DNA of 17,129 nt from assembly GCA_023135855.1 (NCBI GenBank), contig JAGLSH010000008.1:1-17129 (forward strand), in the 5' to 3' direction. A program made the translations under genes and the position numbers. Below are positions 8,355-13,255 of this stretch, piece by piece. Under the pieces are notes generated by a model. It had not been told where the DNA came from and did no database searches. It saw only the letters and a program-made list of their open reading frames with translations. The stretch is from Candidatus Omnitrophota bacterium. GTDB lineage: Bacteria; Omnitrophota; Gorgyraeia; Duberdicusellales; 4484-171. The stretch's first letter is position 1; every line of letters begins with the position of its first letter.

Positions 8355-9452
8355 TTATGATTTCATTGGGAGAAGAAGATATATATACCCTTCTTTTCTC
8401 AACACAGCTGGTTTGTCAGCACCAAAAAAATCAATACACACTTCTTCGTCCCCTAAATTCTTAAGAACATCTATTAGGTAGGTAGGGTTAAACCCCACCT
8501 CAAGATGGGACCCAGTATACCTTCCATCTATCTTTTCCTTCACCTCTCCTAGTTGGGGTGTATTCTTGTAAACACTCAAGTGATCTTTTTTTAGCTCTAC
8601 CTTCACCCCTTGGTAATCCGTTGTTGAAAGTAGACTAGCTCTTCTTAATGCAAAAAGTAGTTTTTTCCTATCAACAACAAGCTTGTCTTTTCCTTCTTTA
8701 GGAATATATTGTGCATAGTCAGGAAATTCTCCTTCTATTGGCCGAGCAACAAAATGAGTCTCTTTAAAATCAAAACCCACCCTGTTTTCCTCTACAGACA
8801 AATACACCTCCCCCGCTTTATCTTTTATTAATTTTTGAAGTTCATTCACTGCTTTTATCGGAAGAATAAAAGATATTTTTGAAGTTACCTCTGGCTGCTT
8901 AGGCGGTAACTTTTTTTGGATAAAAGACAATCTCTTTCCGTCGGTAGAAACTAGTTTTATTGTGTTTTTCTCTATTTCAAACAAGATTCCTCCTAACACA
9001 TAGTTGGATTCTTCATGACCGACACAAAAAGAAGTTAACCGGATCATCTCCCCTAATTCTTGAGAGTCTATTTTAATCAACGACACCCCTCTTTTCTCTT
9101 GAATTTGAGGAAATTCTTCAGAATTTAATGTGTTCACTTTAAACTCAACTTTTTCACACCTTATTAAGAGGTGATTTTTGATTTTTTCAACAGTTATTTT
9201 CTCTGGTGGAAGTTCCCGGATAATTGAGAAAAATTTCTTCATTGGAATAGCTACTTCTCCAACCTCTGTTTTCTCAAGCTCCTGCAAGGATATTATACTT
9301 ATGTCTAAGTCTGTAGTTGTGAGTTTTAAGGTGTTTTGTGTAGTGGTTAGAAGAACACTACTAAGCATAGGGAAGTTTTGCTTAGTAGTTGTTGGTCCAA
9401 GAACTTTCTGTAAGTTCTCTACTAATATATCTTTATTAATAATAAATTTCAT
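8355..9452 (-). CDS. dnaN: DNA polymerase III sliding clamp (beta subunit)
   Basis: DnaN forms the ring-shaped dimer that tethers DNA polymerase III and other factors to DNA. At 365 residues it has the usual three-fold clamp repeat. It begins MKFIINKDILVENLQKVLG. It then shows FPMLSSVLL, the middle-domain LGGILFEI and VSTDGKRLSF, and FPDYAQYIP at the start of the third repeat. It ends YIYLLLPMKS, equivalent to the usual '...VMPMR'. A possible promoter lies in the 94-bp gap after dnaA, but no Shine-Dalgarno sequence is placed directly before the ATG. It heads the cluster dnaN-dciA-gyrB-gyrA. Confidence 0.97.
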   Translation of the reverse strand: MKFIINKDILVENLQKVLGPTTTKQNFPMLSSVLLTTTQNTLKLTTTDLDISIISLQELEKTEVGEVAIPMKKFFSIIRELPPEKITVEKIKNHLLIRCEKVEFKVNTLNSEEFPQIQEKRGVSLIKIDSQELGEMIRLTSFCVGHEESNYVLGGILFEIEKNTIKLVSTDGKRLSFIQKKLPPKQPEVTSKISFILPIKAVNELQKLIKDKAGEVYLSVEENRVGFDFKETHFVARPIEGEFPDYAQYIPKEGKDKLVVDRKKLLFALRRASLLSTTDYQGVKVELKKDHLSVYKNTPQLGEVKEKIDGRYTGSHLEVGFNPTYLIDVLKNLGDEEVCIDFFGADKPAVLRKEGYIYLLLPMKS

Positions 9453-9546
9453 AGTAGTAACAGTAGTATACCTTGTGAATCTTGTTAAGAGGTGATTATT
9501 GTATCAAAACCAAAGAGAAAAACAACTATTTTATTTAAAAACTTCT
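9453..9546. promoter_or_regulatory. dnaA-dnaN intergenic region with TAG-rich triplets and a DnaA-box-like half
   Basis: This 94-bp gap holds the likely dnaN promoter (9498-9525). Next to the dnaN start the plus strand reads TAG TAG TAA CAG TAG (9453-9467), which resembles the DnaA-trio element used for strand opening in B. subtilis. It is followed on the minus strand by ATTCACAA (9473-9480), the same core as the repeats upstream of dnaA. Whether this is a second part of a bipartite origin is a guess. Confidence 0.3.
9498..9525 (-). promoter_or_regulatory. Candidate promoter for dnaN-dciA-gyrB-gyrA
   Basis: On the minus strand TTGTTT (9520-9525) and TACAAT (9498-9503) are separated by 16 bp. 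The -35 box is a partial match and the -10 box a good one. The sequence TCACCT follows the -10 box after 2 nt, as it also does close behind the -10 boxes of dnaA and rpmH. Confidence 0.5.
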
Positions 9547-10881
9547 TTATAAGTTCTTAATTTCCTGTGTAAGGGTGTCAATAGTTAATTTAAGCTTAAC
9601 ATTTTTTATTAAGTCTTGGCGAACTTTTTTACAAGCATAAAGAATAGTTGTGTGATGTTTGGATCCAAAAAAAACACCAATCTCCGGCAAAGACAATTCG
9701 GTTAGTTCCCGGATCAAATACATCCCAATTTGACGAGGAGCAACCAAGGTTTTATTTCTTTTCTTCTTTTTTAAATCTTCCTTGGATATACCAAAGTAAT
9801 CTCCTACCTTAGATAAGATGGTAGAAGGGGTTACTCGACGGTATATTTCTTTCACCATGTCTTTTAGAATTTCTTTTGCTAACTCTAAAGTAATTGGTTT
9901 ACTCTCTATAAGAGAATAAGCAATAATTCTAACCAAAGCTCCTTCAAGCTCGCGAATGTTGGTGGTAATATTTTTAGCAATAAAATGGATAACGTCAGAA
10001 TCTATTTTTATCGGGTCTTTTTCAAGCTTTTTTTGTAAAATTGCTACTCTAGTTTCAAAATCAGGAAGCTGAATATCTACCACCAAACCCCAATTAAAAC
10101 GAGAAACTAACCTTTCTTCAAGTTTAGCAATCTCTTTGGGGGGTTTATCTGAAGAAACAATAATTTGCTTGTGGTGATCATATAAAACATTAAAAGTATG
10201 GAAAAATTCTTCTTGAGCAGCTTCCTTACCAGCAAGAAACTGGATATCGTCAATCAAAAGTATATCAATTTCTCTATGTTTCTGGCGGAATTTATCAGTA
10301 GATCGGTTGCGAATAGAAAAAATAAGTTCATTGGTAAATTTTTCAGATGATGTGTATTTTACTTTTACATGGTTGCCAAGAGAAAGGGTGTGTTGAGCGA
10401 TAGCTTGCATAAGATGAGTTTTTCCTAACCCTACTCCTCCATAAATAAAAAGAGGATTATAAGATTTTCCAGGAGCGTTTGAAACAGCCAACGAAGCAGC
10501 ATGAGCCATGCGGTTGGAAGCACCTTCAATAAAATTGTCAAAAGTAAAACGACGGTTTAAGCGTAAAGAATCTTGGGGTTCTTCGCGAAAACTTTGTTGG
10601 ATTGTTTTAAAAATTTTAGTAGTTTTTCTTTTTAAAAGGTTAGGGTTGACATCAAAGGTAACTTCAAAATCTCTTTGAGTGACATCTTTTAATGATTGTT
10701 TTATTTGAGGAAGATGTCGGCTCTCAACCCAGTTTTTAAAGAAACTATCGGGAGCCTCTAAAATCAATGATGAGTGAGTTATTTTTTTTAAATTTAAAGG
10801 GGCAATCCAGGTATCGAAAGAGGTATCCCCTAAAATAGTCTTTAGTTTTTCTTTACAGCTTTGCCAAATTTGTTCTGCCAT
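9547..10881 (-). CDS. dnaA: Chromosomal replication initiator protein DnaA
   Basis: DnaA is the AAA+ ATPase that binds origin DnaA boxes and opens the duplex. The 444 residues show domain I (about 1-70, IWQSCKEKLKTILGDTSFDTWIAPL), a short linker, and the AAA+ core beginning FTFDNFIEGASNRMAHAA. The Walker A is GGVGLGKTH, Walker B is LLIDDIQFL, sensor 1 lies in IIVSSDKPPKEI and the box VII arginine in ERLVSRFNWGL. Domain IV has APRQIGMYLIRELTELSLPEIG, with Arg375 at the position of E. coli Arg399. The recognition motif normally GGRDHTTV reads GSKHHTTI, so the base-contacting Asp433 of E. coli is His409 here. The start lies about 50 nt below a promoter-like sequence. There is no evident Shine-Dalgarno sequence. 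Confidence 0.98.
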   Translation of the reverse strand: MAEQIWQSCKEKLKTILGDTSFDTWIAPLNLKKITHSSLILEAPDSFFKNWVESRHLPQIKQSLKDVTQRDFEVTFDVNPNLLKRKTTKIFKTIQQSFREEPQDSLRLNRRFTFDNFIEGASNRMAHAASLAVSNAPGKSYNPLFIYGGVGLGKTHLMQAIAQHTLSLGNHVKVKYTSSEKFTNELIFSIRNRSTDKFRQKHREIDILLIDDIQFLAGKEAAQEEFFHTFNVLYDHHKQIIVSSDKPPKEIAKLEERLVSRFNWGLVVDIQLPDFETRVAILQKKLEKDPIKIDSDVIHFIAKNITTNIRELEGALVRIIAYSLIESKPITLELAKEILKDMVKEIYRRVTPSTILSKVGDYFGISKEDLKKKKRNKTLVAPRQIGMYLIRELTELSLPEIGVFFGSKHHTTILYACKKVRQDLIKNVKLKLTIDTLTQEIKNL

Positions 10882-10891
10882 AATAAAGTGA

Positions 10892-10919
10892 GTTCACAAA
10901 ATTCACAAGTTATTCACAC
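10892..10919 (+). promoter_or_regulatory. DnaA-box cluster (three TTCACA repeats)
   Basis: Three direct repeats GTTCACAA, ATTCACAA and ATTCACAC start at 10892, 10901 and 10912. The third lies in TTATTCACA, a full match to the TTWTNCACA DnaA box; the other two match only its right-hand six or seven bases. They lie in the transcribed leader of dnaA, downstream of its probable promoter, so DnaA binding here could also repress dnaA. Confidence 0.6.
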
Positions 10920-10933
10920 CTAGCCACGAGGTG
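10917..10933. promoter_or_regulatory. Small inverted repeat in the dnaA leader
   Basis: CACCT (10917-10921) and AGGTG (10929-10933) are complementary across a 7-nt loop. The left arm overlaps the end of the consensus DnaA box. It could fold near the 5' end of the dnaA mRNA, but the stem is only 5 bp. Confidence 0.25.
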
Positions 10934-10939
10934 AAAATA

Positions 10940-10967
10940 ATTATACCGTAATAAAACTTCTTTGCAA
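10940..10967 (-). promoter_or_regulatory. dnaA promoter
   Basis: On the minus strand TTGCAA (10962-10967) and a perfect TATAAT (10940-10945) are 16 bp apart. Transcription would begin near 10933, giving a leader of about 50 nt that contains the three TTCACA repeats. Confidence 0.65.
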
Positions 10968-10978
10968 CATTTTTATAG

Positions 10979-11006
10979 TTGACACAAGGGTAATATATGC
11001 TAAAAT
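10979..11006 (+). promoter_or_regulatory. rpmH-yidD-yidC promoter (extended -10)
   Basis: A perfect -35 TTGACA (10979-10984) and TAAAAT (11001-11006) are 16 bp apart, and the -10 is preceded by TGC (10998-11000), an extended -10 element. The predicted transcription start (about 11013) is at or next to the rpmH ATG at 11014, so the mRNA may have almost no leader. Confidence 0.7.
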
Positions 11007-11013
11007 TTCACCT

Positions 11014-11151
11014 ATGAAAAAGAACTTAAAAACGCCAACAAAGATCAAGGCCAAAAAAAAGAGAGGCTTTCGAGCTCGCACGGCTACTGCTGGTGGAAGA
11101 AATATTCTAAAAAGAAGAAGAGCAAAGGGGCGAAAAAAGCTTACTGTATGA
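11014..11151 (+). CDS. rpmH: 50S ribosomal protein L34
   Basis: This is a 45-residue, very basic protein of the large ribosomal subunit. It carries the L34 signature KRGFRARTATAGGRNILKRR followed by RAKGRKKL. Typical L34 starts MKRTYQP...; this one begins MKKNLKTPTKIKAKKK, which is slightly divergent but keeps the conserved core. It is the first plus-strand gene after the origin. No Shine-Dalgarno sequence precedes the ATG, and the promoter is so close that translation may begin on a leaderless mRNA. Its TGA stop overlaps the ATG of yidD (ATGA), where rnpA would normally be found. Confidence 0.95.
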   Translation: MKKNLKTPTKIKAKKKRGFRARTATAGGRNILKRRRAKGRKKLTV

Positions 11152-11354
11152 GGAAAATAGCCCTTTTCTTAATAGGGTTATACCGGTCCGGTTCAAGATT
11201 TTTACCACGACATTGTATTTACACCCCAACCTGTTCGGAGTATGCCCAAGAAGCTTTTTTAAGAAAACCTTTTTTTAAAGCTATAAAGCTTATTTTGATG
11301 CGTATTCTTCGCTGTAATCCTTTTGTAAAAGGAGGCTTTGACCCAGTAAAATAA
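11148..11354 (+). CDS. yidD: Membrane protein insertion efficiency factor YidD
   Basis: YidD is a small membrane-associated protein that aids YidC-dependent insertion. The 68 residues match the family: an N-terminal amphipathic stretch (RKIALFLIGLYR), then the signature CIYTPTCSEYAQEAF with Cys23 and Cys29. KAIKLILMRILRCNPF follows with Cys56, and the end is KGGFDPV. Length is normal. The start codon overlaps the rpmH stop by 4 nt, and yidC begins one nucleotide after its stop, so rpmH-yidD-yidC form one tightly coupled unit. Confidence 0.95.
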   Translation: MRKIALFLIGLYRSGSRFLPRHCIYTPTCSEYAQEAFLRKPFFKAIKLILMRILRCNPFVKGGFDPVK

Positions 11355-11355
11355 T

Positions 11356-12810
11356 ATGGAAAAACGACTTTTTTTAGCATTCTCTATAACTCTTGTGTTT
11401 TTTATGGTTTATTCGCATGTGGTGAAGAAGTTTGTTCCACAACCTGTTGCCGTTAAAGAAGATAGCAGACAACAAACTAAGGAAGTAGGTTTTGACGTCC
11501 TTCCTTCTGGGGTTTCCCAGGAAGTAGTTTCCTTAGATATAGAAGAAAAAGAAGAAAATATAGACTTACCACAAGCCTCTGTAGGCAATTTTATCGTAAC
11601 GTATTCTCCTGCAGGTGGTTATATCAAAAAATTAGCTATAGGTGAGGAAGAGTATGAGCTTCCTTTCCAAAATATAGGGTTTTTACCTGAGGACAAAGAG
11701 AAAGAGTTTACTTTTAATCTTAAAAGGAACGCTATTGAATTTAAAGGCCCGCAAGGAGAGAAGAAAGAGTTTGTGTTTAAGGATTATGTTTTACAAATAA
11801 AGCTTGATCCTCCTCCAGTATCACCAATAGTTTTATTCTCTAACTATTTGAGCGCCAAGGTTTTAGACCAAAGATATCAAGAAATTTTCTACTCTCAGGG
11901 CCAAAAGTTAAAAAGAGTATCACCCAGAAAAATAAAAGATAGTGATCTTAGCAATATAAAGTTTGCAGGTGCCCGAGACAGGTATTATGCTGTTTCCTTG
12001 CTTGAAGGAGACTATGGTCTAAAGTGGGTGAACAGTGACAAGAAAAAAAGCCATTTATACTTAATGGCTCCAAGTAAGGAGACTTTCCTTTATATAGGGC
12101 CACAAATTGAAAAAGAACTGAAACCATTTGGGCTGCAAGGAATTATGTATTATGGTTTTTTCCACGGCATAGCTGTGTGGATGATAAAACTCCTCTATCT
12201 CCTCCATGGGATTGTTGGAAATTGGGGGCTAAGTATTGTTTTGTTTTCAATTTCTGTTTCTTTAGTTCTTTTCCCTTTTACTTCTAAGAGTAGCAAAGCA
12301 ATGAGGAAGATGCAGCAGATTCAGCCTGAAGTAGAAGAATTAAAAACAAAGTATAAGGATAATCCTCAAAAGATTCAGAAAGAAACAATTGAATTATATC
12401 GCAAGTATAAGATAAACCCCTTAGGAGGGTGCTTACCGCTATTTTTTCAAATACCAGTAATTATGGCTTTTTATCAGGTTGTCTATCGCTTTATAGAATT
12501 TAGAGGGGCTAGCTTTTTATGGATTAAAGATCTTGCTGCTCCAGATCGGTTTTTGTCTCTTCCTTTCCCAGCTCCTGTGAATTACTTAAATCTTCTTCCA
12601 CTTTTACTGATGGCTATGGGGATAGCACAACAAAAAATTACCACGTCTTCTTCTACAGGCTCATCTCAACAAAAGTCTATGGGATTGTTCTTTGCTGTGT
12701 TTATTGGAATTATCTTTTATGGATTTCCAGCAGCATTAACTATTTATTGGCTTGTCCAGAATGTATTTACTTTAAGCTACCAAGTGCGCCTGTCTAAAGC
12801 TCAAAACTAA
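11356..12810 (+). CDS. yidC: Membrane protein insertase YidC (Oxa1 family)
   Basis: YidC inserts and folds inner-membrane proteins, alone or with SecYEG. The 484 residues follow the Gram-negative plan. There is an N-terminal signal-anchor (about 4-22), a periplasmic beta-rich domain (about 65-260), and five C-terminal helices beginning near residue 265. The Oxa1 core aligns without gaps with E. coli over NWG...FP (289-307) and shows the cytoplasmic helical hairpin (SKAMRKMQQIQPEVEELK), NPLGGCLPLFFQIP and the last helix LTIYWLVQNVFTL. The arginine that lies in the hydrophilic groove (E. coli Arg366) is Ser302 here. The periplasmic domain is short compared with E. coli (548 residues in total). 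There is only a distant AAAGGAGG about 20 nt before the ATG, so translation is probably coupled to yidD. Confidence 0.97.
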   Translation: MEKRLFLAFSITLVFFMVYSHVVKKFVPQPVAVKEDSRQQTKEVGFDVLPSGVSQEVVSLDIEEKEENIDLPQASVGNFIVTYSPAGGYIKKLAIGEEEYELPFQNIGFLPEDKEKEFTFNLKRNAIEFKGPQGEKKEFVFKDYVLQIKLDPPPVSPIVLFSNYLSAKVLDQRYQEIFYSQGQKLKRVSPRKIKDSDLSNIKFAGARDRYYAVSLLEGDYGLKWVNSDKKKSHLYLMAPSKETFLYIGPQIEKELKPFGLQGIMYYGFFHGIAVWMIKLLYLLHGIVGNWGLSIVLFSISVSLVLFPFTSKSSKAMRKMQQIQPEVEELKTKYKDNPQKIQKETIELYRKYKINPLGGCLPLFFQIPVIMAFYQVVYRFIEFRGASFLWIKDLAAPDRFLSLPFPAPVNYLNLLPLLLMAMGIAQQKITTSSSTGSSQQKSMGLFFAVFIGIIFYGFPAALTIYWLVQNVFTLSYQVRLSKAQN

Positions 12811-12833
12811 AATAGAAATTTATAGGTATTCTT

Positions 12834-12849
12834 GTTTCCACGTGAAAAC
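12834..12849 (+). promoter_or_regulatory. parS-like site 1
   Basis: The sequence is GTTTCCACGTGAAAAC, one mismatch from a perfect 16-bp palindrome, followed by GC. It begins 24 nt after the yidC stop codon. Confidence 0.75.
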
Positions 12850-12884
12850 GCAAACCAAAAAGGTAATGTGTCTTTGCGTATTTA

Positions 12885-12904
12885 GCGTTTCCACGTGGAA
12901 ACGC
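12885..12904 (+). promoter_or_regulatory. parS-like site 2 (perfect palindrome)
   Basis: The core GTTTCCACGTGGAAAC (12887-12902) is a perfect palindrome, extended by GC on both sides to 20 bp. It is preceded by the shared flank ATTTAGCG (12880-12887). Confidence 0.8.
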
Positions 12905-12941
12905 AAGTCAAGAGCAAGAAGTAAATGTGAGAGTGTTATTG

Positions 12942-12957
12942 GTTTACACGTGAAAAT
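12942..12957 (+). promoter_or_regulatory. parS-like site 3 (weak)
   Basis: The sequence is GTTTACACGTGAAAAT. It keeps the CACGTG core and the left GTTT, but has A for Y on the left and T for the last C, so it is the most divergent of the six. Confidence 0.6.
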
Positions 12958-13046
12958 ATAAGTTAAAAGAAAAAGCACTTCTATGATTATTATGAGGCTA
13001 TGTAAAAAGTGAAATTGAAAAATGCAGATAATATATAGACATTTAG

Positions 13047-13064
13047 CGTTTTCACGTGAAAACG
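13047..13064 (+). promoter_or_regulatory. parS-like site 4 (perfect palindrome)
   Basis: The core GTTTTCACGTGAAAAC is perfectly palindromic and extended by C/G to 18 bp. It is preceded by ATTTAGCG (13041-13048). It contains TTTCACGTGAAA, the inner 12 bp of the textbook parS. Confidence 0.8.
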
Positions 13065-13101
13065 GGCTTAGAGTGCTTTAGAAAGATCAAGAAAAAGATG
13101 T

Positions 13102-13117
13102 GTTTCCGAGAGGTAAA
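13102..13117 (+). promoter_or_regulatory. Possible decayed parS-like site
   Basis: GTTTCCGAGAGGTAAA keeps the left half GTTTCC but has lost the right half of the core. Its centre is 54 bp after that of site 4, which is the array's normal step, so it may be a degenerate copy. Confidence 0.3.
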
Positions 13118-13127
13118 TACAAAAAGC

Positions 13128-13157
13128 TTGACAATACTACCTATAGTGTATTAAAAT
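13128..13157 (+). promoter_or_regulatory. parAB promoter
   Basis: A perfect TTGACA (13128-13133) and TAAAAT (13152-13157) are 18 bp apart. Transcription would start near 13164, right at the edge of parS-like site 5, so ParB loaded on the array could cover the promoter and repress its own operon. Confidence 0.6.
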
Positions 13158-13164
13158 AGATTAA

Positions 13165-13180
13165 GTTTCCACGTGAAAAC
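13165..13180 (+). promoter_or_regulatory. parS-like site 5
   Basis: GTTTCCACGTGAAAAC, identical in its 16 bp to sites 1 and 6. It lies at the expected transcription start of parA. Confidence 0.75.
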
Positions 13181-13218
13181 GTAAGCTTGGAAAAGTAGTG
13201 AATATGGGCATATTTAGC

Positions 13219-13234
13219 GTTTCCACGTGAAAAC
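13219..13234 (+). promoter_or_regulatory. parS-like site 6
   Basis: GTTTCCACGTGAAAAC, preceded by the flank ATTTAGCG (13212-13219) and followed by GC. It lies in the parA leader, 21 nt before the ATG. Confidence 0.75.
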
Positions 13235-13255
13235 GCAAAATCAAAGTAAATAAAA

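Larger units (their letters stand above)
10882..11013. other. Probable oriC core: dnaA-rpmH divergent intergenic region
   Basis: This 132-bp AT-rich gap is where gene orientation switches from all-minus to all-plus. It contains one consensus DnaA box, TTATTCACA (10910-10918), and two shorter relatives, GTTCACAA (10892-10899) and ATTCACAA (10901-10908), on the same strand. It also has an AT-rich segment (10934-10980) and divergent promoters for dnaA and rpmH. Position beside dnaA and the strand switch support an origin. The low number of DnaA boxes means the functional origin could extend elsewhere, for example into the dnaA-dnaN gap. Confidence 0.6.
12834..13234 (+). repeat. parS-like centromere array (six sites)
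   Basis: Six copies of a palindrome with consensus GTTTYCACGTGRAAAC lie in the 400 bp before parA. Their centres are about 12841, 12894, 12949, 13055, 13172 and 13226, so the steps are 53, 55, 106, 117 and 54 bp, close to one or two units of about 54 bp. Three copies (second, fourth and sixth) are also preceded by the identical flank ATTTAGCG. The location before parAB and beside the origin indicates the loading site for the ParB clamp. The usual parS (TGTTTCACGTGAAACA) shares the CACGTG core but has one base pair less between core and outer G/C on each side. Confidence 0.85.
12811..13255. other. Non-coding yidC-parA region holding the parS-like array
   Basis: This 445-bp segment has no credible gene. 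It contains six CACGTG-centred palindromes, a likely decayed seventh, and the parA promoter. I saw no CACGTG elsewhere in the window. No intrinsic terminator for the rpmH-yidD-yidC unit is evident; the palindromes can form hairpins but lack T tracts. Confidence 0.85.

Noticed and set aside
12885..12904. The perfect 20-bp palindrome as an intrinsic terminator for yidC
   Set aside because: No T tract follows it, and five similar palindromes occur at regular spacing, which fits protein binding sites instead.
12834..13234. CRISPR array or mobile-element repeats
   Set aside because: Spacers are not of uniform size, the repeats are short CACGTG palindromes that differ at a few bases, no cas genes are near, and parAB follows directly.
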